Assembly (NCBI RefSeq): GCF_963666665.1
Contig: NZ_OY762999.1
Span: 3,167,501-3,231,500 of the forward strand
DNA length: 64,000 nucleotides
Origin: Maridesulfovibrio sp.
GTDB lineage: Bacteria; Desulfobacterota; Desulfovibrionia; Desulfovibrionales; Desulfovibrionaceae
Reading direction: 5' to 3'
The notes under the pieces were generated by a model. It did no database searches and was not told the origin of the DNA. It worked only from the letters and a program-made list of their open reading frames with translations. Positions 34,597 through 42,693 of the stretch are shown here, in pieces. Every line of letters starts with the position of its first letter. Within the stretch, counting starts at the first letter, position 1. The position numbers and the translations under genes were made by a program.

Positions 34597-34630
34597 AAAG
34601 CCGCCAGTTCCAAACTGGCGGCTTTTTATT
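34597..34630 (+). terminator. Terminator of glf
   Basis: AAAGCCGCCAGTT-CCA-AACTGGCGGCTTT followed by TTATTT. Confidence 0.88.
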
Positions 34631-34696
34631 TGATCATCCTTCCTAAAAGAGCCCGCATGAAGTATACTTTTATACAAACCATCAAGCGGGTTAATA

Positions 34697-35491
34697 ATGA
34701 AACAATTCATACTGACCATAACTGTCCTGATGACACTTTTTATGACCATTGATGCGCTCGCCTCTGACAAAGGAGTAAATGCTGAGTGGCTGGAACCGTT
34801 CACAGGCATGGAATTTGTCTGGGTTCCGGCAGGATGTTTCATGATGGGTTCGCCGGAATTGGAAAAAGGACGCATGGAACATGAAGGTCCTCAGCGCAAG
34901 GTCTGTGTGGATGGATTCTGGATGGGTAAATACGAAGTAACCCGTGGAGAATGGGTTACCATCATGGGACGGGATCCCGATTATTATTATTTTTCCGGCT
35001 TCGAGAAATATCCCATGGATAATGTTTCATGGGACGACACCCAGAAATTTATTCAAAAGCTAAATGCCAAGGGTGTGGGCAAATTCAGGCTGCCTACTGA
35101 AGCGGAATGGGAATATGCCTGCCGAGCCGACTCTACTACCCGCTATTCCTTCGGAGACACTATCAATACAGATCAGGCAAATTATATAGATGAGATTAAG
35201 CCATCCATCGACAGCGAATCGATTAAAGCCGTTGGAACATTGGGTCCCAATAAATTCGGACTCTATGACATGCATGGAAATATCTGGGAATGGTGTGAGG
35301 ACACTTTTGAATGGTATCCCTCAGGTCCAGCGAGAAATCCCCTGATAGTCAAGTCAGACAACCCCGTCAGGGTTGTACGTGGCGGAAGCGGATTCAACAG
35401 TCCAGAATATCTGCGCTCAGCATTCAGAGGAGGCTATAAACAAAATGAACGACAAATTCTAACCGGGCTACGGCTGGTCCGCAGTCCCTGA
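34697..35491 (+). CDS. Exported FGE/SUMF-fold (C-type-lectin-like) protein 1
   Basis: 264 residues with a signal peptide (MKQFILTITVLMTLFMTIDALAS). The FGE-sulfatase domain follows: FTGMEFVWVPAGCFMMGS, DGFWMGKYEVTRGEW, VSWDDTQKFIQKLN, FRLPTEAEWEYACRA, GLYDMHGNIWEWCED and RVVRGGSGFNSPEYLRSAFR. True formylglycine-generating enzymes have a reactive Cys pair in the segment after RGGS; here it reads GFNSPEYLRS without cysteine, so formylglycine formation is unlikely. First of three consecutive paralogues. Confidence 0.85.
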   Translation: MKQFILTITVLMTLFMTIDALASDKGVNAEWLEPFTGMEFVWVPAGCFMMGSPELEKGRMEHEGPQRKVCVDGFWMGKYEVTRGEWVTIMGRDPDYYYFSGFEKYPMDNVSWDDTQKFIQKLNAKGVGKFRLPTEAEWEYACRADSTTRYSFGDTINTDQANYIDEIKPSIDSESIKAVGTLGPNKFGLYDMHGNIWEWCEDTFEWYPSGPARNPLIVKSDNPVRVVRGGSGFNSPEYLRSAFRGGYKQNERQILTGLRLVRSP

Positions 35492-35514
35492 TAAAACCCT
35501 TAAGCGGGAAAATT

Positions 35515-36354
35515 ATGAAACAAGTCATACTGACCATAGCCGTGCTCTATGCCGCATTATCAATAAGCATACATGCTCATGCTTATGAAATAGGACTGGA
35601 TGCGCAATGGATGGATTTTACAGCAACTCCCGGCAGAGAATGGATGGAGCCGTTCACAGGCATGGAATTTGTCTGGGTTCCGGCAGGCTGTTTCATGATG
35701 GGCTCTCCGGAGTCTGAAAAAGGGCGCAAGGAGTACGAAGGTCCGCTGCGCAAAATCTGCGTAGATGGATTCTGGATGGGAAAATATGAAGTTACGCAGG
35801 AAGAATGGATGACCATCATGGATAAAAACCCGTCCCACTTTTACAATTACGGAGCCATGGACCCGGTCGAAAAAGTGTCTTGGGACGATGCCAAAACATT
35901 CATCCGGAAATTGAATGCCAAGAGAGTCGGAACATTCAGACTGCCCACGGAAGCGGAATGGGAATACGCCTGTCGGGCAGGGACAACAACTCCCTATTCA
36001 TTCGGGAGCATGCTTAATACGGATATGGCTGTTTATCTGGGACTGGATTCCTACGAACAGATCACATCCAGTTGGCACGGGGGAACTAAATCGGTCGGCT
36101 CCTTCGAGCCTAATAACTTCGGGCTCTATGACATGCACGGTAATGTCTGGGAATGGTGTGAGGATACATATGAGTGGTACCAAGCCGGTCCGGCTAAGAA
36201 TCCCCTGATCGTAAAAAACGACAACCCCAAACGAATTCTTCGCGGCGGTGGCTGGTACAGTATCCCGAACTATCTTCGTTCTGCGTTCAGAACCGGAAAA
36301 AAACATGATACCATAGAATATTACAACGGCTTCCGGCTGGTCCGCAGCCCTTAA
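35515..36354 (+). CDS. Exported FGE/SUMF-fold protein 2
   Basis: 279 residues, signal peptide at 1-22, then a 20-residue linker and the same domain as its neighbour: EPFTGMEFVWVPAGCFMMGSPESEKGR, YEVTQEEWMTIMDKNPSHF, FRLPTEAEWEYACRAGTTTPYSFG, HGNVWEWCED, RILRGGGWYSIPNYLRSAFRTG. The catalytic Cys pair of FGE is again absent. It begins 23 bases after the previous gene and is clearly its closest paralogue, so tandem duplication is likely. Confidence 0.85.
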   Translation: MKQVILTIAVLYAALSISIHAHAYEIGLDAQWMDFTATPGREWMEPFTGMEFVWVPAGCFMMGSPESEKGRKEYEGPLRKICVDGFWMGKYEVTQEEWMTIMDKNPSHFYNYGAMDPVEKVSWDDAKTFIRKLNAKRVGTFRLPTEAEWEYACRAGTTTPYSFGSMLNTDMAVYLGLDSYEQITSSWHGGTKSVGSFEPNNFGLYDMHGNVWEWCEDTYEWYQAGPAKNPLIVKNDNPKRILRGGGWYSIPNYLRSAFRTGKKHDTIEYYNGFRLVRSP

Positions 36355-36371
36355 GAACAGGCAGATGATCC

Positions 36372-37271
36372 ATGAAAATAGTCATTCAAGCAATAGCAGC
36401 CTTTGCATTTCTCCTACTGACAACGCTGCCCTTAATGGCGGCAGAATCTGAGAACATTGAGACAGGGTGGGAACCGTTGCAGGAGGCAGCCCCCATGCCG
36501 AGGCAAATCTGGACTGAACCGACCACAGGGATGGAGTTTGTATGGATTCCTGAAGGTTGTTTCATGATGGGCACCCCTGATTCTGAAAAAGACGGGGACG
36601 CGGATGAAAAACCGAGTCACGAAGTCTGTGTGGATGGTTTCTGGATGGGCCGTTATGAAGTGACCAATAGGCAATTCAGGAAGTACAAGCCTGAAACAGT
36701 GTACCCATTTGAAGAAGATGAAAAACTCATAGGCACCCCTGATCGTCCGGCAGTTTATGTAAATTTTATTGAAGCCAAGAAATTCACTCAATGGCTTTCA
36801 AGTAAAGGATATGGAAAATTCCGCCTGCCTACGGAAGCGGAATGGGAATATGCCTGCCGAGCAGGAACAGATACCCGCTTCTTCTGGGGCGAATCCGAAG
36901 CCGAGGCCTGCAAATACGCCAACATTAATGACCGTTCAGCCGTGAAAGAATACGACCGGGGCAGGGAAGTTTTTCCCTGTGAAGATAATTACTTTTCCAG
37001 CTCCCCGGTAGGAACATTTAAACCCAACCAGTTCGGACTCTACGACATGCTGGGTAATGCCATGGAATGGTGCGAAGACTGGTACAATGTCAAAGCATAC
37101 TCGTACCACAGACGCAAGAATCCTTTGTACAAAGGAAAAAGTGATGAACGGGTTGTCCGCGGAGGCAGCTTCATAAACGAGCCGAAGTTTGCCCGATGCG
37201 GCAACCGAAACAAATTTCAGGACTGGGATGGAGAAGACCTTGACGGATTCAGGGTTGTAAAAGAGCACTAA
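36372..37271 (+). CDS. Exported FGE/SUMF-fold protein 3
   Basis: 299 residues, signal peptide ending near LMAAES. Domain markers: TGMEFVWIPEGCFMMGTPDSEKDGD, DGFWMGRYEVTNRQFRKY, FRLPTEAEWEYACRAGTDTRFFWG, GLYDMLGNAMEWCEDWY, RVVRGGSFINEPKFARCGNRNKF. It is more diverged than the other two, with different residues after RGGS including one cysteine in a non-catalytic place. Eighteen bases separate it from gene 2, and 19 from the TPR gene. Confidence 0.85.
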   Translation: MKIVIQAIAAFAFLLLTTLPLMAAESENIETGWEPLQEAAPMPRQIWTEPTTGMEFVWIPEGCFMMGTPDSEKDGDADEKPSHEVCVDGFWMGRYEVTNRQFRKYKPETVYPFEEDEKLIGTPDRPAVYVNFIEAKKFTQWLSSKGYGKFRLPTEAEWEYACRAGTDTRFFWGESEAEACKYANINDRSAVKEYDRGREVFPCEDNYFSSSPVGTFKPNQFGLYDMLGNAMEWCEDWYNVKAYSYHRRKNPLYKGKSDERVVRGGSFINEPKFARCGNRNKFQDWDGEDLDGFRVVKEH

Positions 37272-37290
37272 TTGTATAGTCGGGGGAGTT

Positions 37291-38079
37291 ATGAAAAGAT
37301 TTTCATCAATTATCATCTTATGCGCCGCTTTCATGCTTATGTCCTCATTTGCTTTTGCCCAAAAGGACATGTGCCTTGTCGCCCGTGAATTTGCAGCCAA
37401 GGCTGTAGACGGATTCGACAAAAACCCCAAGAAATCGCTGGCCGGGCTCATGCAAGCCAATAAATGGTGCCCCGAAGACATGAAAATAGCCTATAATCTG
37501 GGCTTGGCCTACTACCGCTACAAGAGACCGGACAAGGCTTATGCCATCTGGTCCGATCTATATAAAAAGAAACACTCCAACAAGAAATTGGTCCAGAATC
37601 TCGGCTGGTTGGCTTATAAACTCGGCAAGAATGAAGAAGCCTTGGATTGGGCCAGAGTCATGGGTGAAACAAAGGGTGCCACCCAGCTAAAACTGGCCAT
37701 CCTTTTCCGGCAAGGCAAATATGAGGAAGCCATGGCCTTTGCCGAGAGCAATTCCAAACTACTGGACCGCAAAGACCTTGATCAGGCCGCAGAGTTCCTT
37801 GTGGAAAAACAATGGCAACAGTTCCGGGCCGGAAACAGGGAAGCAGCAACCGGAAATATCGTCCGATTGAGTTCCGTTTATCCCGACTCAAAAATCATTG
37901 ATCAAGCCAAAGATAAAATGATTCTGGCCATGTGGGATGACTCAGTAGACATTCCCGTTCCCAAGCCCCTGCCGGACAGCGCTTTTAACGCCGAAACCAT
38001 GCAGGCGGCTACCGGAGAAAGTGAAGTTCTACAAATCAGCAAAACCCAGCCAAGCCTAACAATAAGTCTTTTGCAGTAA
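37291..38079 (+). CDS. Exported TPR protein; probable N-terminal half of a TPR-caspase protein
   Basis: 262 residues, signal peptide MKRFSSIIILCAAFMLMSSFAFAQ. TPR-like helices follow (MKIAYNLGLAYYRYKRPDKAYAIWSDLY; LVQNLGWLAYKLGKNEEALDWA; KLAILFRQGKYEEAMAFAE). The frame ends at 38079, while the caspase domain is open in the -1 frame from 38025 with no usable start codon. Adding one A to the AAAA run at 38041-38044 would join both into a single 505-residue secreted TPR-caspase. The ATG has GGGGGAG upstream. Confidence 0.75.
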   Translation: MKRFSSIIILCAAFMLMSSFAFAQKDMCLVAREFAAKAVDGFDKNPKKSLAGLMQANKWCPEDMKIAYNLGLAYYRYKRPDKAYAIWSDLYKKKHSNKKLVQNLGWLAYKLGKNEEALDWARVMGETKGATQLKLAILFRQGKYEEAMAFAESNSKLLDRKDLDQAAEFLVEKQWQQFRAGNREAATGNIVRLSSVYPDSKIIDQAKDKMILAMWDDSVDIPVPKPLPDSAFNAETMQAATGESEVLQISKTQPSLTISLLQ

Positions 38080-38807
38080 TTGTCGGTATTCACAAATACC
38101 AGACCATAAATGGTCCGCGCTTCGCCGCCAATGACGCAAAGCAGATGCAACGCATGCTGACCCGCATGTGCGGTTTCAATAATGATCAGGCCCACATCAA
38201 GCTACTGCTGGACCGCGAAGCCACACTCGGCAACATGCTCAACAGTCTGGACTGGCTGGAGCGCAAAGCAAGACTGAATCCCGGAGCCAAAATTATTTTC
38301 TATTTCTCCGGGCACGGTTCCCCGCTGCTGGCTGCGGACAAGACCACCATCAAGGACGGCCTGCTCATTCCCTACGAAGCACACTTGGACAGCCTGAACA
38401 CCCGGACCGCAATATCCCTTGCGGAACTGGACAAACGTTTTTCCAAAATTAAAAACAAGAACATCCTGACTATCATTGATGCCTGTTTTTCCGGTTCCGG
38501 AAAATCCGCATCAGGCATGAAACTCATCAAACCGCAGGTAAAAAAGGAACTGCTTTCGGGCAAGAAACAATTTATCACCGCCTCGGCAGCAGACCGACCA
38601 GCAGAAGAGTACGCCCCCGGCAGACAGGGCGCATTCAGTTTCTTTTTCCTGCAAGGCATGATGGGCCCCGCAGACAGCAATAATGACGGCTGGGTCGACA
38701 CGATAGAGGCCTTCAGTTACGCAAAGGCAAAGCTGAACGCCCTTGACCTTGAGCAGGACCCCAAAATCACCAGCGACAAAAAAATCAAGCTGAGCAAGGT
38801 CAAATAA
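38025..38807 (+). CDS. Caspase-like (peptidase C14) domain, frame-shifted relative to the upstream TPR gene
   Basis: The frame opens at 38025 and the domain begins SFAVIVGIHKYQ (from 38064), the p20 start strand. Catalytic His in IIFYFSGHGSP, catalytic Cys in ILTIIDACFSGSGKSASG; ITASAADRPAEEYAPGRQGAFSFFFLQGM is the usual third block. The first ATG is at 38145, beyond the first strand and helix, so translation from it would give a damaged fold. Either one base is missing in the overlap (mutation or sequencing error) or frameshifting occurs; I see no classical slippery heptamer. The stop overlaps the next start (TAATG). Confidence 0.75.
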   Translation, partial: SSTNQQNPAKPNNKSFAVIVGIHKYQTINGPRFAANDAKQMQRMLTRMCGFNNDQAHIKLLLDREATLGNMLNSLDWLERKARLNPGAKIIFYFSGHGSPLLAADKTTIKDGLLIPYEAHLDSLNTRTAISLAELDKRFSKIKNKNILTIIDACFSGSGKSASGMKLIKPQVKKELLSGKKQFITASAADRPAEEYAPGRQGAFSFFFLQGMMGPADSNNDGWVDTIEAFSYAKAKLNALDLEQDPKITSDKKIKLSKVK

Positions 38808-39925
38808 TGAACCATCCGAGAACAGATAACAGGATGATGAGATACACAGTTGTACTATGCTGTCTGCTGTTGTTTCTGGCATTCTCCTGCGGAACAGCAC
38901 AAGCACGCTCGCTCTTTGACGGAATGTCCAACCTTGAGCGTGCAGGAGAGACTCTTGCCGAAGAGTTGGCAGAGAACAATCTGCTGAACGGCAAAAGAAT
39001 CGGAGTACTTGAGTTCGAACCCCGCGACAACTTCGCGCCTTCCATACTCGGGAAAAGAATTGCCGAATATGTAGGCCTTGCCTTGGTCAAGGATGAAGAG
39101 CGGACTTGGACTGTTGTAGAACGGTTGGAACTGGCCCGCATGCACAATGAAATGAGTGAACACAAAGAATATTACGTGGACTACAACGAATGGATGCGCA
39201 AGCACCTGAGTGCGGATGTGTTGATTCTGGGAAGTTATGTGCTCAGTGGCAAAAAACTGAGTATTACCGCAAAGGCAGTTGATCCGGTCAACGGAAACAC
39301 AATCGCTTCTGCAACCGTTACCCGCAGGGCGGAAGATGAAATCAAGCAACTGGCCCGGACCAGAAAACCGGCTACAGATTTTGCCCGTGAGGTTGAAGAT
39401 ATCACGGCAATTTTAACCGGCAGGGAAAATCTCCGAAAATCAGGTCAGCAGTCACAGGTAAAACTTTTCAAACTGGCTGGCGGGAACAGAATCAATTTTA
39501 AACAAGGCATGATGCCGATCTTCAATCCCGGAGACGAAATGGGCTTTTCGGTCAGGCCACCCATGAATTCGAAACTATACATCCTCAACTACGATCCTGC
39601 AGCAGAACATGGGCAGGCCGTCCTGCTCTACCCAATCCCGTTAATGGATGTTCAAATATTCCCCAAGAACAAGACCTGCTTCTTCCCGGCAATCATCACG
39701 CAGGGAGTAAGCTCCTACAAAGTGGAAGAACCTTTTGGGCGTATGCTCTTCAAAATAATCGGAATTGATTCATCCGTAAGCATGGACCTTAGTGAATCAC
39801 TTAAAGAAGAGGACGGTTATTACTGGCTTGATTCCGGCAACTTAAGCAGCTTCATTGACGCCCTGTCTTCCCTGCCGGACAACGCATGGTGGTCCGAAGA
39901 CATTGAATTCTGGATTGAGCCTTGA
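38807..39925 (+). CDS. Exported FlgO-like/DUF4384 protein
   Basis: 372 residues with a signal peptide (MMRYTVVLCCLLLFLAFSCGTAQA after an extended n-region). Residues about 45-200 (LAEELAENNLLNGKRIGVLEFEP ... ERTWTVVERLELARMHNEM ... LGSYVLSGKKLSITAKAVDPVNG) match the FlgO/CsgG-like fold. Residues about 215-330 (FNPGDEMGFSVRPPMNSKLYILNYD ... VLLYPIPLMD) match DUF4384, a domain repeatedly seen next to secreted or membrane-bound caspases. Coupled to the caspase frame by TAATG. Last gene of the cluster; hemW converges. Confidence 0.8.
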   Translation: MNHPRTDNRMMRYTVVLCCLLLFLAFSCGTAQARSLFDGMSNLERAGETLAEELAENNLLNGKRIGVLEFEPRDNFAPSILGKRIAEYVGLALVKDEERTWTVVERLELARMHNEMSEHKEYYVDYNEWMRKHLSADVLILGSYVLSGKKLSITAKAVDPVNGNTIASATVTRRAEDEIKQLARTRKPATDFAREVEDITAILTGRENLRKSGQQSQVKLFKLAGGNRINFKQGMMPIFNPGDEMGFSVRPPMNSKLYILNYDPAAEHGQAVLLYPIPLMDVQIFPKNKTCFFPAIITQGVSSYKVEEPFGRMLFKIIGIDSSVSMDLSESLKEEDGYYWLDSGNLSSFIDALSSLPDNAWWSEDIEFWIEP

Positions 39926-39932
39926 ATTATCC

Positions 39933-41129
39933 CTAACTAAACACAAGGGACTCCAAGATAGAATTGGAAACCAGCATGCCGTTCTTGGTCAACCGCAGGA
40001 ATCCTGAACTCATACGCACCAGACCGTTCTTATGCAGGGCACTGATGATGGAAGCTTTTTCCTTGGTCAGGTCGCGCCCGGTAAGTTCCGTATAGTCAGA
40101 AAGCTTAAGACCTTTTGATGTACGCAGGCAAAGCATAATCAATTCCTGAGCCTTGATTTCATCGGTGAGTTCCTCGAAATCCTCTCCCAGAAATCCGCCG
40201 CGCACTGCGGCGTCATACTCATCAAGATAGCGCGGATTGGTGAACCTGCGGTTTCCTATTGTGGACACAGCAGAAGGCCCAAGGCCAAGGTAATCAAGAC
40301 GGTCCCAATATCCTTGGTTATGGCGGGAAATGAAACCCATACGTGCAAAATTTGAAATCTCGTACTGAATATACCCCATGGCTTCCAGATATTCGGCACC
40401 GTAAATGAACATACGGGCCTGCTCCCCGTCAGGAGGGAGTTCCATCTCCAGAGCTTCAGCACGTTTGCCAAAGGGGGTTTCCGGCTCAATGGACAGCCCG
40501 TAACAGGACATATGTTCCGGCTTAAGCTGAACCACGGCCTTAAGCTCGTTATTCCAATCCTTGACCTTCTGGCGCGGCAACCCCCAGATCAGGTCGATGC
40601 TGATATTACCGAACCCGGCCTTGCGGGCCATGTAGTATGAATCCGCTGCCTGCCTTGCGGAATGCGGACGGCCGAGAATCTCTAGGTTACGGTCATCAAG
40701 TGACTGAAAGCCGAGGCTGAGCCGGTTGATGCCCATATCGTAAAGGGCCTTGAAATATGAAAGATCATTGGCGGAATCTGGATTCGCTTCAAGGGTGATT
40801 TCCATGCCCTTGGTAAAGCTGAAATGCTTGCGCAAGGCATCCATGATCAGCTCAAGCTGAAACGGAGGGATCAGGCTGGGAGTACCGCCCCCGAAATAGA
40901 CCGTGCCGATGCGTGGATTCTTAAGCCGTTTGCCCCAGAGTTCAATCTCGGAAAGTAGGGTCTTCATATACCATGCAAAACCGACCTGTTCAAAAGGCTG
41001 AGAATGAAAGGCGCAATAGTTACATTTGCGTTTGCAGAAAGGCACGTGAATGTAGACCAGAAGGATTCTGGCCTCACTGCCGTCTCCACGCAGCAGCGGG
41101 GCATTAAAAAAAGCGGGAGTCAGTCCCAT
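39933..41129 (-). CDS. hemW: HemW-type radical SAM heme chaperone
   Basis: 398 residues from ATG 41129 (AAGGA upstream at 9 bases; a TTG one codon earlier is not needed). LVYIHVPFCKRKCNYCAF holds the CxxxCxxC cluster (C32, C36, C39), then YFGGGTPSL, LEANPDSA, GINRLSLGFQSLDD and the C-terminal HemW domain with SRHNQGYWDRLDYLGLGPSAVS. Long mistaken for HemN (coproporphyrinogen dehydrogenase), HemW is regarded as a heme-inserting chaperone. Confidence 0.92.
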   Translation of the reverse strand: MGLTPAFFNAPLLRGDGSEARILLVYIHVPFCKRKCNYCAFHSQPFEQVGFAWYMKTLLSEIELWGKRLKNPRIGTVYFGGGTPSLIPPFQLELIMDALRKHFSFTKGMEITLEANPDSANDLSYFKALYDMGINRLSLGFQSLDDRNLEILGRPHSARQAADSYYMARKAGFGNISIDLIWGLPRQKVKDWNNELKAVVQLKPEHMSCYGLSIEPETPFGKRAEALEMELPPDGEQARMFIYGAEYLEAMGYIQYEISNFARMGFISRHNQGYWDRLDYLGLGPSAVSTIGNRRFTNPRYLDEYDAAVRGGFLGEDFEELTDEIKAQELIMLCLRTSKGLKLSDYTELTGRDLTKEKASIISALHKNGLVRMSSGFLRLTKNGMLVSNSILESLVFS

Positions 41130-41147
41130 CAACTAAAATCCTTATCA

Positions 41148-41981
41148 TTATCTGCTGATCCACAAAGATGCTCCTTCCAAATCATGAAGAAGCTTCACAC
41201 TGAGTGAACGGGGAAAAAGTTTTTCTCTTGCAGTCTTGTCATGCTCGCCTCGACCTACAGCAACAACGGCATAAGGTTTCTTAGCGACCTGCGCCAGAAC
41301 AGCCTTGGCAACATCATCACCGTCCACAACAAGCTCTTTAATACGCTCCGGAGCGACACCGTTACCTTCAAGATGTTCACGGGTAATCTCAAAAATATCT
41401 TCCGAAGTTGTCGCACCCTTTTCCTTTGAATCATGGACATGAAACATGGTGATTTCATGGTTGGGGTTATCCCCAAGCATGAACCCAACGTGGTCCGCAA
41501 TCCTCTGTGAAGGAGCATCCTCATCCACGCAAAGCAACACATCCTTACCAGGAATCTCCTGTGGGCATTTGCAAAACCAGAGCGGAAAGTCAATCTCTTC
41601 CCAAATAACCCTGTTTCCAACGCTGTAATCGAAAAATTCTTCAAGGACAGACTGGACCTGACGACCAAGAGCAACCGCATCATACATGCCTTTATGACCT
41701 TCCTGCACTATTTCACGGGCTGTATTTCCCCGTGAATGGAAGCTCTTGACCTCAATCTGGTGCTCCTCGCAAAAATTGTGATCAATAAACCACTGCCGTG
41801 TTTCTTCCAGCAGCCTATGGCCCTTTGCCCGCAATCCTTTACTCCATGAACTCTTCGGCGGGGCAACATGAAAGAGCGTCATACGTACATCGCAAGGAGA
41901 GTGGAAAAAATTCTTTATAAATCTGACTGCATATGAAGCCGTAGAATCCGCACGGACACAAACCAGAAGATGCTTTTCCAT
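41148..41981 (-). CDS. Tandem universal stress protein
   Basis: 277 residues from ATG 41981 (GAGG 5 bases upstream). Two Usp domains: residues about 1-140 begin KHLLVCVRADSTASYAVRFI, and residues about 145-277 begin KDVLLCVDEDAPSQRIADHVGF. The nucleotide-binding G-rich loop is weak in both copies (VALGRQVQSVLEEFFDYSVGNRVIW; VAVGRGEHDKTAREKLFPRSLSVKLL), so ATP binding is uncertain. It precedes hemW on the same strand. Confidence 0.85.
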   Translation of the reverse strand: MEKHLLVCVRADSTASYAVRFIKNFFHSPCDVRMTLFHVAPPKSSWSKGLRAKGHRLLEETRQWFIDHNFCEEHQIEVKSFHSRGNTAREIVQEGHKGMYDAVALGRQVQSVLEEFFDYSVGNRVIWEEIDFPLWFCKCPQEIPGKDVLLCVDEDAPSQRIADHVGFMLGDNPNHEITMFHVHDSKEKGATTSEDIFEITREHLEGNGVAPERIKELVVDGDDVAKAVLAQVAKKPYAVVAVGRGEHDKTAREKLFPRSLSVKLLHDLEGASLWISR

Positions 41982-42075
41982 GTTTACCTCATTCTGTTGC
42001 TGTCGAAATATAGGAAAAAGCAGTAGCACTACTTTCGAATACAATCACTTAAAACAGAATAACCATAGAGAAGCA

Positions 42076-42639
42076 TTAAAACAAGCTAGTTTTTTTCAAC
42101 TCATTCTCATAACGCTCGTTTTCACTGAACAAACATCCGCAATACTGCTGGCGGTAGATACCCATGTCTTTGGAGCGTTCAATGCCTTCTTTCCAGCCTT
42201 CACGGAAATCATAGTAATAGAATTCGCATTGACTTTTCCCGGCCATATCCTTTCCGAGTTCGGCAATGCGTTCATGCTGCTGGAATTTACTATAGAGCAA
42301 GGTGGTGGTGTAAAAATCAAATCCGCCGCGCTTGGCAAGGGAAAAAGTCCGCTCCAGACGGTCCGCATAACAATGAAAGCAACGATTGGCTTCGCGGAAA
42401 GCAGCGTTGCGGAACCATTTCTTGGAATCGTACTCATCCAGCCTGCCGATGACCTTCACATTCATCTTTTCACAGACTTCAAGAAAACCTTCCCGGCGGC
42501 GCAGATATTCCTGCAAGGGGTGGATATTGGGATTGTAGAAAAATGCGGAGACTTCAAAGCCCTGATCACGCAAAGCATCAATTGTAGTGATGGAGCATGG
42601 ACCGCAACAGGCATGAAGAAGTATTCTTTTGGAGGACAT
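42076..42639 (-). CDS. queH: Epoxyqueuosine reductase QueH
   Basis: 187 residues. HACCGPCSI (9-17), AFFYNPNIHP, NRCFHCYADRLERTF, TTTLLYSKFQQHE and RQQYCGC are the QueH (DUF208) motifs with cysteines for a 4Fe-4S cluster and a metal site. It makes queuosine from epoxyqueuosine in tRNA, replacing the cobalamin-dependent QueG. Directly downstream of rng, separated by a terminator. Confidence 0.92.
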   Translation of the reverse strand: MSSKRILLHACCGPCSITTIDALRDQGFEVSAFFYNPNIHPLQEYLRRREGFLEVCEKMNVKVIGRLDEYDSKKWFRNAAFREANRCFHCYADRLERTFSLAKRGGFDFYTTTLLYSKFQQHERIAELGKDMAGKSQCEFYYYDFREGWKEGIERSKDMGIYRQQYCGCLFSENERYENELKKTSLF

Positions 42640-42651
42640 ATTATTAAATTA

Positions 42652-42690
42652 TTAGAGGGGGAGTGCTTTAACACTCCCCCTCTAATTTAT
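42652..42690 (-). terminator. Terminator of rng
   Basis: Perfect 14-bp stem TTAGAGGGGGAGTG/CACTCCCCCTCTAA with a 6-base loop just after the rng stop; minus-strand tail ATAATTTAAT is T-poor, so it may attenuate rather than stop transcription into queH. Confidence 0.75.
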
Positions 42691-42693
42691 TAG

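Noticed and set aside
34697..37271. Diversity-generating retroelement targets, because FGE-fold C-termini are typical variable regions
   Set aside because: No reverse transcriptase, template repeat or near-identical repeat of the C-terminal segments is visible in the window.
38025..38079. Programmed -1 ribosomal frameshift site between TPR and caspase frames
   Set aside because: No X-XXY-YYZ slippery heptamer in the right phase and no strong downstream pseudoknot seen; a one-base deletion is simpler. Left open in the findings.
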